In this document: piece by piece, positions 52,095-61,255 of the stretch | Layout: each line of letters opens with the position of its first letter | How positions within the stretch are numbered: the stretch's first letter is position 1 | Assembly: GCF_029319185.1 (NCBI RefSeq) | Contig: NZ_CP119754.1 | Coordinates: forward strand, 3,906,001 to 3,970,000 | Direction: 5' to 3' | DNA from: Superficieibacter sp. HKU1 | GTDB taxonomy: Bacteria; Pseudomonadota; Gammaproteobacteria; Enterobacterales; Enterobacteriaceae | DNA: 64,000 nt | Position numbers and translations under genes: made by a program | Notes under the pieces: model-generated | What the model saw: only the letters and a program-made list of their open reading frames with translations | Database searches by the model: none | Told to the model about the DNA's origin: nothing

Positions 52095-52961
52095 ATGCTA
52101 AATCCACAATGGTTAAAATCATTCGTTACACTGACAGAAGTGGGCAGTTTCACTGAATGTGCAGAGCAGCTTGGTATCACCCAGGCTGCAGTCAGCCAGC
52201 ATATTCGTCACCTCGAGCAGAAGTTAGGGCCCCTTCTCCTGCGCAGCAGACGGCCTCTGGAACTGACCCCGGCCGGAAACGCGCTGACTGATTATTGTCA
52301 GCAGGTTGATCGGGCGCACCGACAGCTTGAGTTACGGCTCAGCGACAGTGATGTCACCTGCGGCGAAATTAGCCTGATTTCACCCGGTAGTATTGGCTTG
52401 CGCCTTTATCCACTGCTGCTTTCACTACAGGGGGAGCATCAGGATTTAACGGTTCGTCATCGTTTTGCCCCTGACAGTGAAGTTATCGACGCGGTACTAC
52501 ATAATCGCTATGAAATGGGACTTGTAACGCAGAAACCTGATGACCGGCGGCTTGTGGCGCAGAAGTTTGCTGAGGAGGCGCTGGAACTGGTTATTCCGGC
52601 CAACGCCTGTGTTAATTGCTGGGAAGATCTGGAAGCGCTTGGCTATATCGATCATCCTGACGGGCAGGCTATGGCGACGCGTCTGCTCAGTAGACGTTTT
52701 CCCGGCAATCCCGGCGTTCGTAACCTTCCGCAGCGTGGTTTCAGCAATCAAATCAGCCTCATACTCGAACCCGTGGCGCGCGGGCTGGGATTCACCGTCC
52801 TGCCCCGCTTTGCCCGGCTGGCGTTTGCTCGTCCGCAAGCCATTAAGGTCACTGAAGACGGGGCTGCACTTGTTGATACCATCTGGCTTATTCATCGTGC
52901 CGAATGGCCGCTCTCGGCGCGGGCGCAACAGGCGCTGCACTGGCTGAAAGACAGGATATAA
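52095..52961 (+). CDS. LysR-family transcriptional regulator
   Basis: 288 residues. The N-terminal winged helix-turn-helix is classical: WLKSFVTLTEVGSFTECAEQ, LGITQAAVSQHIRHLEQKLG, LLLRSRRPLELTPAG. The C-terminal effector-binding domain follows from about residue 90. It is divergent from the VOC-dehydrogenase pair with a 90-bp shared promoter region, the usual arrangement for a LysR regulator and its target. The inducer is unknown. Confidence 0.92.
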   Translation: MLNPQWLKSFVTLTEVGSFTECAEQLGITQAAVSQHIRHLEQKLGPLLLRSRRPLELTPAGNALTDYCQQVDRAHRQLELRLSDSDVTCGEISLISPGSIGLRLYPLLLSLQGEHQDLTVRHRFAPDSEVIDAVLHNRYEMGLVTQKPDDRRLVAQKFAEEALELVIPANACVNCWEDLEALGYIDHPDGQAMATRLLSRRFPGNPGVRNLPQRGFSNQISLILEPVARGLGFTVLPRFARLAFARPQAIKVTEDGAALVDTIWLIHRAEWPLSARAQQALHWLKDRI

Positions 52962-52984
52962 CCTCTGCCCGGGAGCCAGATTTA

Positions 52985-53220
52985 TTTACCCGCTTTGCCG
53001 CCGATACCAGACCATCCAGCCAGTCCTGATGCCCGATAATCACCGGATTTGGTTTAGTCTGTGCCGGCTGCTTCGTCGGTTCCCCTGCTGTCGGAGAAAC
53101 ATACTCTGTTACCTGCGCTTTAACGGGAAAGCCGAAAGTCTCAGAATAGAAACGAACGCCCTGTTCCAGTTCAGGCCCTTTATCGTTATAAAAACGCGCA
53201 TTGATAGAATCATTGAAACG
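52985..53220 (-). pseudogene. C-terminal fragment of an unrecognised protein
   Basis: An open minus-strand frame without start codon reads RFNDSINARFYNDKGPELEQ, then RFYSETFGFPVKAQVTEYV, PAQTKPNPVIIGHQDWLDG and LVSAAK. An in-frame stop (TGA) lies directly upstream. The frame has protein-like composition and a sensible C terminus, so it is probably a leftover of a gene cut by rearrangement next to lysR. Family not recognised. Confidence 0.45.
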
Positions 53221-53263
53221 TCAGAAAAGCTGTTATATACCCCATTTCATAGTATCAACGTTC

Positions 53264-53290
53264 AGGGGGCGCCGCTTCGGCGTCCCCTTT
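53264..53290. terminator. GC-rich stem-loop between the LysR region and tenA
   Basis: AGGGGGCGCCG pairs with CGGCGTCCCCTTT around CTT; a T-rich tail (TTTGTTT) follows on the plus strand. It lies 14 bp beyond the tenA stop and may end transcription from both sides. Confidence 0.65.
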
Positions 53291-53303
53291 GTTTAGCGCA
53301 CGA

Positions 53304-53948
53304 CTAATCCTCGTACGCAGCGTGATGGAAATCAATTTCCCACTGCAGCACATCACCGTAAAGCGCCGACAGCGCCTGCTTTTCATGTTCACTCAGCGCC
53401 ATGGCGCAGCGGTCGAGTTCGTTCTTCAGCCAGAGCGCCTGCTGATAAAATTCGTCCTCCGCGTGCATTTCCACCCAGCGTCGTACATCAGCATCGCTCT
53501 GGCGATGTTCGCTCACCCGTCGGCACCAGAAATAATACATCCACTCCGCACCGAACATCAGGGTAACGATCTGCTCATAGCTTCCCTGCCGGGCCGTCCG
53601 CAGCATGCCGTCGCGAAAGCGCTGCACGCCGGGAAGATCGTCCGGATAATCAGCGGGAGTAATCCGCCGTTCTGATAATACCTGTTCAAACCATGCAATC
53701 TGCGTGTCAACCAGGGCATTCAGGACGCCAATAAGCCAGCGCTGCTGATGAATACCCGGCGCATTGCTGACCCCGAGAGCAAAAATCGCGATTGCCGTCG
53801 CGACAAAGTTGCCCTCAAACACCAGATAGCGGTTAAAGACGGCTGTCGGCAGACGATCCTGTTCGATATCAGTCACAAAACGGTGCTGCTGCATCGCCTG
53901 CCACGCCGATTGATGTTCGCGCAACAGCCGTTCGCTAAACGCTTCCAT
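53304..53948 (-). CDS. TenA/THI-4-family protein
   Basis: 214 residues, the TenA length. LLREHQSAWQAMQQHRFVTDI, FNRYLVFEGNFVATAIAIF and LMFGAEWMYYFWCRRV match the helical TenA/PQQC fold. The position that holds the catalytic Cys in thiaminase II seems to be filled by the GAEW motif, so it is more like the TenA_E type, which hydrolyses formylaminopyrimidine-like amides, than classical TenA. No thiamine genes surround it; it overlaps the BtpA-like gene by one base (TAATG), so both form a unit in a sugar-type catabolic locus. Confidence 0.85.
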   Translation of the reverse strand: MEAFSERLLREHQSAWQAMQQHRFVTDIEQDRLPTAVFNRYLVFEGNFVATAIAIFALGVSNAPGIHQQRWLIGVLNALVDTQIAWFEQVLSERRITPADYPDDLPGVQRFRDGMLRTARQGSYEQIVTLMFGAEWMYYFWCRRVSEHRQSDADVRRWVEMHAEDEFYQQALWLKNELDRCAMALSEHEKQALSALYGDVLQWEIDFHHAAYED

Positions 53949-54793
53949 TATGCTTCCTCCAGCGCGGCCTGAGCGACCGACATAAAATGCTTCACCCGGG
54001 CCAGTTCAACATCGTTCCACCAGACGCCATCGACCTTCATCGTACTGGCCACAATGACCCCCTGGGTCCGTCCGAGGATCTGGCTCACGTTGGCGGGCGT
54101 CACCCCGGATCCCACCAGCAGCGGTAGCTCCGTCGCCCCGCGGATCTCGTCAATTTCCTCCATCGTGGCGCTATCGCCCGTGCGCTGGCCGGTCGCGATC
54201 ACCGCATCGGCTTCGAAGAAATCCACGTCGCGCGTGAGCTCCTGAATAGAACGATCGGCAACGATGGCATGGCTACCGTGCTTGACGTGGCTGTCGGCAA
54301 AGACGCGAATATGTTCAGCGCGCAGCATGCTGCGATAGCGCAGCGCCTTAGCGGCCGCCCCTTCAATAAATCCTTCGTTGGCGATATAGGCGTTGGCCCA
54401 CTGGTTTACGCGGACGAAATCGGCCCCGCCCGCCAGGGCGATCGCCATCGCCGGGATCGCCGCGTTCGCCAGGACGTTAATGCCCAGCGGCACACCAAAA
54501 CGCTCACGAACTTTCTCGGTAATCACCGCCATCAGCGCAGAGGTTTCATGACCGATATCCTCAGGTTTGGAAAAAGGAATATCACCATGGTTTTCAATAA
54601 TCAGGCCGTGAACGCCGCCTGAAATATAATTTTCAGCATCGCGAAGCGCACGCTCAACAATACCGGGGACTGATTTCCCTCGATATTTAGGCGTACCTGG
54701 AAAAGGATCGCAATGAATAACGCCAATAACAACTTTATCACGTGAAAAAATAGCTTGTATTGCATTCGTTTTTTCTGCTGAGATAGCAACCAT
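53948..54793 (-). CDS. BtpA/SgcQ-family TIM-barrel protein
   Basis: About 281 residues from the ATG at 54793, which has AGGA at good spacing; an ATG at 54802 lies too close to its AGG. VVIGVIHCDPFPGTPKYRG, GVHGLIIENHGDIPFSKPE, NVLANAAIPAMAIALAGGAD and LLVGSGVTPANVSQIL are BtpA/SgcQ family motifs. The fold is a phosphate-binding TIM barrel (GSGVTPAN loop), so a phosphorylated substrate is likely. In E. coli SgcQ sits in a sugar-PTS locus of unknown substrate. Here it is next to a PfkB kinase that could make that phosphorylated substrate. Confidence 0.88.
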   Translation of the reverse strand: MVAISAEKTNAIQAIFSRDKVVIGVIHCDPFPGTPKYRGKSVPGIVERALRDAENYISGGVHGLIIENHGDIPFSKPEDIGHETSALMAVITEKVRERFGVPLGINVLANAAIPAMAIALAGGADFVRVNQWANAYIANEGFIEGAAAKALRYRSMLRAEHIRVFADSHVKHGSHAIVADRSIQELTRDVDFFEADAVIATGQRTGDSATMEEIDEIRGATELPLLVGSGVTPANVSQILGRTQGVIVASTMKVDGVWWNDVELARVKHFMSVAQAALEEA

Positions 54794-54819
54794 CTTATCC
54801 ATCCTGTTAAGGGAACACT

Positions 54820-55692
54820 ATGCGTGTTTATGTTACTGGTAATATTACCGTAGATGAAACCTGGTCCATTCCGGATATACCGAAAAAAGGCGCTTCCATT
54901 CACGGCATTAAAGTTTCGCAGGATATCGGCGGTAAAGGCGCGAATCAGGCGATTATATTATCCCGCTGCGGAATCGACACGCGTTTAATTGCCGCCACGG
55001 GAAATGACAGCAACGGCGAGTGGATCCGCCAGCAGATAAAAAATGAACCACTGACGCTACTACCCGACGGCCATTTCAATCAACATAGCGATACCTCGAT
55101 TATTTTAAATAGCGCTGATGGCGACAATGCCATCATTACCACGACGGCCGCAGCCGATACGTTCAGCCTTGATGATATTATTCCTCATATGGCGGAGGCC
55201 GCCGCAGGCGATATTCTGCTACAGCAGGGAAATTTCGCCCTGGATAAAACCCGGGCGCTGTTCCAGTACGCCAAAACCCGCGGTATGACAACGGTATTCA
55301 ACCCCTCGCCTGTCAATCCTGATTTTTGCCATCTGTGGCCGCTTATCGACATCGCGGTGGTCAATGAATCCGAGGCCGAGCAGCTCCAGCCTTACGGCGT
55401 AAAAACCTTAGTCGTGACCCAGGGCGCGGCAGGCGCCTGGCTGGTTCAGGCAGGCCAGCGCCAGTTTTGCCCCGCCGTCCCCGCCGAAGCGCTGGACACC
55501 ACCGGCGCTGGCGACACGTTCCTCGCGGTAATGCTGGCGTCCGCGATCCTGCGCGGCGTAGCGCCGGATGCGCTGGCGCTGGCGCACGCCAGCCGCGCTG
55601 CCGCCATTACCGTTAGCCGCCGGGGGACGCTCAGCGCGTTTCCCGGCGGTCATGAGCTCGCCGCTCTGTTAGCCGTGAACGGCGCGCGCTGA
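54820..55692 (+). CDS. PfkB-family carbohydrate kinase (ribokinase-like)
   Basis: 290 residues. The N-terminal GNITVDE and DIGGKGANQAIILSRCG, and the C-terminal DTTGAGDTFLAVML (anion hole plus catalytic Asp) are the two PfkB signatures. Ribokinase-type enzymes phosphorylate ribose, nucleosides or related polyols. TTAAGGGA precedes the ATG. It is divergent from the btpA-like gene with only 26 bp between the starts, so the two promoters must overlap the coding regions. It ends 1 bp from the convergent binding-protein gene. Confidence 0.9.
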   Translation: MRVYVTGNITVDETWSIPDIPKKGASIHGIKVSQDIGGKGANQAIILSRCGIDTRLIAATGNDSNGEWIRQQIKNEPLTLLPDGHFNQHSDTSIILNSADGDNAIITTTAAADTFSLDDIIPHMAEAAAGDILLQQGNFALDKTRALFQYAKTRGMTTVFNPSPVNPDFCHLWPLIDIAVVNESEAEQLQPYGVKTLVVTQGAAGAWLVQAGQRQFCPAVPAEALDTTGAGDTFLAVMLASAILRGVAPDALALAHASRAAAITVSRRGTLSAFPGGHELAALLAVNGAR

Positions 55693-55693
55693 C

Positions 55694-56647
55694 CTACTTG
55701 AACAGCGAACGATAGGTATCGACGTTCGCTTTGGTTACCACCGTGGCCGGAACCAGAATAGTTTTCGGCACGGTTTTACCTGAAGCGATCGTGTTCAGCG
55801 CATTCAGGGCTTCGGCCCCCATCTTTTCCGGATCCTGCTGCAGAACGGCGGTGACGTAGCCGTCGTCAATACCGGAAATCGCCTTCGCCGTCAGATCCCA
55901 GCCAAAGACTTTAATATCTTTCTGGCGCCCCTGGTTTTCCACAGCGGCGATAGCGCCCAGCAGAGCGGGTTCGCCGGTGGCATAGATCGCCGTCAGATCG
56001 GGGTTACCGGTAATCAGGTTCTCCGCCGCGGTCATCGCTTTATCCTGCACGTTCTGGCCGTCGACGACGTTAGCGATGGTAATTTTCGGATTGCTTTTCA
56101 GCGTCTCTTCAAACCCTTTCTGCCGCTGGTTCTGAATGGCCGAATTCAGCGCGCCGACAATACCCAGCCGCACCTGACCGCCCATCTCTTTCTGCACGTA
56201 GTCCACGAAATATTTACCAATAATTCTGCCGCCTTCGATATTATCAACGCCGACCTGAGCCGCCTGCGGCCCGGCCGGTAATACGGCATCAATCGCAATC
56301 ACTGGAATGTTAGCGGCGGCGGCTTCTTTTACCGCGGGCATAATTCCGTTAACGTCGATAGCGTCAACCAGAATGCCTTTAACGCCTTGCTGAATATAGT
56401 TTTCTATCGCGTCGTTTTGCGCTACGGGATTATCGTTAGAGTTAAAAATAACTAAATCCTTGCCGCTGGCTTTGGCCGCATCCTGGGCGCCTTTATTCAT
56501 CAGATTAAAGAACAGAGCCTGCTGATTGATTTGCACCAGCGCATAGGTCGGACCGGCGGCGCCGGCGGCAGAAATAAAACTCATTGATGCCAGCATCGTC
56601 GTGGCTAAAGCAAGTAAACGCAGTTTTCCGGTGTTAAATAACATCAT
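55694..56647 (-). CDS. Periplasmic sugar-binding protein of a ribose-type ABC transporter
   Basis: 317 residues with a signal peptide (LLALATTMLASMSFISAAG A). The type I periplasmic-binding fold is clear: YALVQINQQALFFNLMNKG, LVIFNSNDNPVAQNDAI, GILVDAIDVNG, VGVDNIEGGRIIGKYF and AIYATGEPALLGAIAAVE. It resembles RbsB/D-allose-type (CUT2) proteins and should feed the ATPase/permease at 58357-60159, although it is on the opposite strand and separate from them. Starts at 56647 and 56644 are equivalent. Confidence 0.9.
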   Translation of the reverse strand: MMLFNTGKLRLLALATTMLASMSFISAAGAAGPTYALVQINQQALFFNLMNKGAQDAAKASGKDLVIFNSNDNPVAQNDAIENYIQQGVKGILVDAIDVNGIMPAVKEAAAANIPVIAIDAVLPAGPQAAQVGVDNIEGGRIIGKYFVDYVQKEMGGQVRLGIVGALNSAIQNQRQKGFEETLKSNPKITIANVVDGQNVQDKAMTAAENLITGNPDLTAIYATGEPALLGAIAAVENQGRQKDIKVFGWDLTAKAISGIDDGYVTAVLQQDPEKMGAEALNALNTIASGKTVPKTILVPATVVTKANVDTYRSLFK

Positions 56648-56828
56648 CAGTATCCTCGTCGGGAATAGTTGATAGCCAGCAGAGTTCCGCGCCGCATGCG
56701 AACGCAGAAGGATTATTTTTGGCGGGCAAATATCGTCTATATGGCCAGAACAATCAGCGACCGTTCGGCGGATACCTGCTTAATTTCATTCCGGCAACCG
56801 GTCCGTGTCGGCGCGCGACTGGAATGAG

Positions 56829-56842
56829 TTAAACGGGTTTGG
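56829..56842. promoter_or_regulatory. Possible LacI-type operator upstream of the binding-protein gene
   Basis: TTAAACGGGTTTGG matches GTAAACCGGTTTAC at 10 of 14 positions, including the TAAAC/GGTTT core with one change. It lies in the 342-bp divergent gap between the binding-protein gene and lacI. Confidence 0.4.
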
Positions 56843-56989
56843 GAATGACTTCCCGGATGATGCGGTAAACTGCCTATACAATTCTCCGCAGATTAAAATT
56901 TGTCAAGCTTTTATTTCAGGTATTGTTAGCAGAGAAATTGCTGTATCCACCGCGCTTAACTATGTTACAGATAGCCGATTCTGGCAGAA

Positions 56990-58012
56990 ATGGCGCAGGA
57001 AATGAGTATAAAACGCGTATTGTTATCCGATGTGGCAAAGCTGGCGGGGCTGTCGAAGGCGACCCTGTCGCGCTATATGAACAACAGTATTGTGCTACCG
57101 CAGGACACCATCCTTCGCATCGAAACCGCCATTCGCGAACTGGACTATCGCGGCAATAGCCTGGCACGCCGTCTTAGCAAAGGCGGCAGCGAAACGCTCG
57201 GCCTGGTGCTACCCGATATTACCAACCCCTTCTTTGCCGAACTGGCCGATGCCGCCGAAGAGGCCGCGTCTGCCAGCGGTTACAGCCTGGTGCTGTGTAT
57301 CACCCGCAACAACCCGGAAAAAGAGTGCCAGTTTATCCGCTGGCTGGATACCTGCCAGGTCGACGGCCTGCTGTTCACCACCAACCGCCCCGATAACGGC
57401 CTGCTGCGTAAAGAAATCCAGCGCCACGAACGAATTGTCCTGCTGGATGAAGATATTCCCGGCAGTAAGGTGCCGAAAGTGTTTGCCGATAACGTCCAGG
57501 GCGGGCGGATCGCCACCGAAAAACTGATTGCCGCCGGGCATCGCCTTATCGCTTTCGTCGGCGGCCCGGACAAGCTGATGAGCGTTCGCGAGCGCTATCA
57601 GGGCTTCTGCACTGCGATGGAGCAGGCCGGCCTGAGCTGGCCGCCCGATTGGGTGATGTACGGCGACTACCAGCGTGAGTTTGGCCAGCAAGCACTGCGT
57701 TCCCTGTTCAGCCAGCCGGTTCGCCCGACCGCCATCTTCGCCGCCAGCGACTATCTGGTGCTCGGCCTGCTCGACGGTCTGCGCGCCAGCGGGCTCCAGG
57801 CACCGGAGGCGCTATCGTTGGTCGGCTTCGATGACGCCAACTATGCCGATTTTACCCAGCCGCGGATTTCCACTATCCGCCAGCCCGCCCGGGAACTGGG
57901 CCGCACCGCGGTGAACATCATGATGCGTCTGCTGAACGACGATCGGGATATCCCGGCGGAAACCCGCCTGCCAGTGGAGTGGATTGGCCGCGACTCAATC
58001 AAGAACTGTTAA
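56990..58012 (+). CDS. LacI-family transcriptional regulator
   Basis: About 340 residues; an ATG at 57002 (MSIKRVLLSDVAKLAGLSKA) is an equally good start. The LacI helix-turn-helix is VAKLAGLSKATLSRYMNN, followed by the hinge region and a ribose-binding-protein-like effector domain (GLVLPDITNPFFAELADAAE, DGLLFTTNRPDN, PTAIFAASDYLVLGLLDGLR). It lies between the binding-protein gene and the transport operon and probably represses both through the GTAAACCGGTTTAC sites. A small GGCGC hairpin follows the stop (58027-58040). Confidence 0.92.
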   Translation: MAQEMSIKRVLLSDVAKLAGLSKATLSRYMNNSIVLPQDTILRIETAIRELDYRGNSLARRLSKGGSETLGLVLPDITNPFFAELADAAEEAASASGYSLVLCITRNNPEKECQFIRWLDTCQVDGLLFTTNRPDNGLLRKEIQRHERIVLLDEDIPGSKVPKVFADNVQGGRIATEKLIAAGHRLIAFVGGPDKLMSVRERYQGFCTAMEQAGLSWPPDWVMYGDYQREFGQQALRSLFSQPVRPTAIFAASDYLVLGLLDGLRASGLQAPEALSLVGFDDANYADFTQPRISTIRQPARELGRTAVNIMMRLLNDDRDIPAETRLPVEWIGRDSIKNC

Positions 58013-58089
58013 GCACGTCCCAAAATGGCGCAAAAGCGCCCACTTTTGGCGCAAAAAACGTTCAATTAACATTTTATTCACTATAATTA

Positions 58090-58103
58090 GTAAACCGGTT
58101 TAC
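58090..58103. promoter_or_regulatory. LacI-type operator 1
   Basis: Perfect 14-bp palindrome GTAAACCGGTTTAC, of the AAACCGGTTT class bound by LacI/GalR regulators, 254 bp before the ATPase gene. It is repeated exactly at 58263-58276, so the two can support looping. Confidence 0.88.
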
Positions 58104-58262
58104 CTGAATGTAATTAATAAACTCTATTTATTACATAAGGTTAAATCACAGGGCTGCTGTGTTGTTCCTGCCCTGGCACGGATGCTGCAATGTTCTTACT
58201 GGCGAACAAATATCTTACATAGCGTTTGTCCTGACTGTACTGGCGAGTGATCTATTCCGCAG

Positions 58263-58276
58263 GTAAACCGGTTTAC
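58263..58276. promoter_or_regulatory. LacI-type operator 2, with an adjacent half-site
   Basis: Second perfect GTAAACCGGTTTAC palindrome, 173 bp downstream of the first (start to start), plus a half site GTAAACCG at 58283-58290. The promoter of the transport operon is expected between or around these sites. The 345-bp gap 58013-58356 has no gene. Confidence 0.88.
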
Positions 58277-58356
58277 TAGCATGTAAACCGTGTCGGATAG
58301 CCTCTCTCCCGCAGGATGGCGAACATTTTCCCGGCAACAGCGATGGGAGTTATCAG

Positions 58357-59139
<783 letters not shown>

Positions 59140-59148
59140 GGTAACAGG

Positions 59149-60159
59149 ATGAGTATCATGAACTTAAGCAGCTCCCGCATGATTCAACATTCGCTGCCGC
59201 GCCGCCTGCTACATAACCACTCAGGCGTGGTCAGCATCGCACTCTTTTTCGTCTTCTGCTGCGTGGTGTTTTCGCTGATCACCGGCAACTTTCTCACCGG
59301 CACCAACTGGCTCAACATCATCCGTCAGAGCGCCCCGCTGCTGATCGTCGCGACGGCGATGACCCTGGTCATTACCACTGGCGGTATCGATCTGTCGGTG
59401 GGCTCCACCCTCGCGCTGGTCGGCGCGCTTTCCGCTATCGCCCTGAATAACTGGGGGCTGCCGTGGCCGGTAGTACTGCTCGGCGGCCTGCTGCTCGGCG
59501 GACTCGTGGGCGCCATCAACGGCTTCTTTATTGCCTATGAAGGCATTCCGGCATTTATCGTCACGCTCGCCACCCTGGCCGTGGTTCGCGGCATTGCGCT
59601 GCTGGTCACCCAGGGCTACTCGATTCCGGTTCCGGCTGACAGCCTGTTTACTTTTATAGGACGCGCGTGGGTAGTCGGTATCCCCGTGCCCGCGCTGATC
59701 GGCATTATGATTCTGGTTATCGGGCATATTGTTCTCAACCATATGCGCTTTGGCCGCTACGTAACCGCAATCGGCGCTAACGCCGAAGGCGCGCGACGCA
59801 GCGGCATTAATACCAAAGCAGTCACCATGAAGGTCTATATCATCAGCGGAATGGCCGCCGCGCTGGCGGGGATGATTATAACCGCGCGCCTCGGCAGCGG
59901 CTCCTCCAACCAGGGCGAAGGCTTTGAACTGCAGGTTATTGCTGCCGTTGTGCTTGGTAGCACCAGCCTGTTTGGCGGCTTCGGTACCATTATCGGCACG
60001 TTGCTGGGCGCGCTGTCGATTGCGGTCATTCAGAACGGACTGATCCTGTCGCATATTTCGCCGTTTTACACCCAGATAGCCACCGGCACCATTATCCTGC
60101 TGGCGATCTGGCTGAACACCCGCATTCTCAACCCCACGCGCTCCGCGGCAAAAGGATAG
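59149..60159 (+). CDS. Sugar ABC transporter permease (RbsC-like)
   Basis: 336 residues with about eight to ten transmembrane helices. NIIRQSAPLLIVATAMTLVI, TTGGIDLSVGSTLALVG, AINGFFIAYEGIPAFIVTL and VVLGSTSLFGGFGTIIGTLL are the RbsC/CUT2 permease signatures, including the GIDLSVG coupling-type motif. The GAGG box seven bases upstream favours the ATG at 59149. It forms the inner-membrane channel with the adjacent ATPase and the 55694-56647 binding protein. Confidence 0.94.
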   Translation: MSIMNLSSSRMIQHSLPRRLLHNHSGVVSIALFFVFCCVVFSLITGNFLTGTNWLNIIRQSAPLLIVATAMTLVITTGGIDLSVGSTLALVGALSAIALNNWGLPWPVVLLGGLLLGGLVGAINGFFIAYEGIPAFIVTLATLAVVRGIALLVTQGYSIPVPADSLFTFIGRAWVVGIPVPALIGIMILVIGHIVLNHMRFGRYVTAIGANAEGARRSGINTKAVTMKVYIISGMAAALAGMIITARLGSGSSNQGEGFELQVIAAVVLGSTSLFGGFGTIIGTLLGALSIAVIQNGLILSHISPFYTQIATGTIILLAIWLNTRILNPTRSAAKG

Positions 60160-60162
60160 CTG

Positions 60163-61242
60163 ATGAAAGGATCAATTTTTCGCCATCCCACCCCGCTGCC
60201 GCTTGGCGTCGGTAGCGGTTACGTGATGACAGTGCTTGGCCCGCTGCCGATTAGCGAAATAGGCGTGACCCTGATGCATGAGCATATTTTGCTGGATGCC
60301 TCCGGCAAATGGGTACCGCCCTGCTGCTGTAGCGATCGCCATCTTGCCGAAATGCCCGTAAAAATGGAAAACCTCGGCGAACTGTCGCTGAATCCGCTGA
60401 TGAGCCGCGATAACTGCCAGCTGTTTGACGTCGACGTTGCGATTGAAGAACTGACTAAATATCGCGCCCTTGGCGGAGAAACGGTGGTCGACCCGACCAA
60501 TATCGGTATCGGCCGCGATCCCAAAGCGCTGGCGCGCGTCGCGCGCCTGACCGGTCTGAACATTATTATGGGTACCGGCTTCTATCTGGAACCTTCGCAC
60601 CCCGAGTGGGTAAGAACCAGCAGCGTCGAACAGCTGACCGAGCGGCTGATTTACGATCTGGGCGGCGCGGAGGAGAAGCCGGAGGTGCTCGCCGGGCTCA
60701 TTGGCGAAATCGGTATTTCGAGCCGCTTTACGCCGGATGAAGAGAAATCCCTGCGCGCTGCGGGCCGGGCCAGCGCCGCGACCGGCGTGCCGATCGAGGT
60801 CCATCTGCCCGGCTGGGAGCGGCTGGGTCATCGGGTGCTGGATATTCTCGAACAGGAAGGCGCCGATTTACGCCATACCGTGCTGTGCCATATGAATCCC
60901 AGCTTTGCCGATAAGCGCTACCAACGGGAGCTGGCGCAGCGCGGGGCGTTTCTCGAATACGACATGATCGGCATGAGCTATTACTACGCCGACGAGTCGG
61001 CGCAGTCGCCCTCCGACGAAGAGAACGCCCGCGCAATTCGCGAACTGATTGACGACGGCTATATCCAGCAAATACTGCTGTCGCAGGACGTCTTCCTGAA
61101 AACCATGCTCACCCGCTACGGCGGCCACGGTTACGGCTACATACTCAAGCATTTTGTTCCCCGCCTGCGGCGCCATGGCGTCAGCGGCGAACAGCTTGAA
61201 ACCCTGATGATTGGAAATCCCCAACGGGTCTTTGGCGGATAA
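60163..61242 (+). CDS. Phosphotriesterase-like (PHP/PLL) metal hydrolase
   Basis: 359 residues of the phosphotriesterase family. Metal ligands are visible: HEH at 39-41 in VTLMHEHILLD, GEIGISS (about 185), HLPGWE, VLCHMNPS and the Asp of LLSQDVFLK. Members of this amidohydrolase group act as lactonases, carboxylesterases or phosphodiesterases. AAAGGA six bases before the ATG, and the start is 3 bp after the permease stop. In this operon, hydrolysis of an imported lactone or glycoside ester is plausible; the actual substrate cannot be read from the sequence. Confidence 0.9.
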   Translation: MKGSIFRHPTPLPLGVGSGYVMTVLGPLPISEIGVTLMHEHILLDASGKWVPPCCCSDRHLAEMPVKMENLGELSLNPLMSRDNCQLFDVDVAIEELTKYRALGGETVVDPTNIGIGRDPKALARVARLTGLNIIMGTGFYLEPSHPEWVRTSSVEQLTERLIYDLGGAEEKPEVLAGLIGEIGISSRFTPDEEKSLRAAGRASAATGVPIEVHLPGWERLGHRVLDILEQEGADLRHTVLCHMNPSFADKRYQRELAQRGAFLEYDMIGMSYYYADESAQSPSDEENARAIRELIDDGYIQQILLSQDVFLKTMLTRYGGHGYGYILKHFVPRLRRHGVSGEQLETLMIGNPQRVFGG

Positions 61243-61255
61243 AAGGAAAGTCATA

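Noticed and set aside
59221..60054. 277-residue ORF antisense to the permease gene.
   Set aside because: Composition is extreme (Gln/Asp/His/Arg-rich) as expected from the reverse of a hydrophobic membrane protein gene; no start signal.
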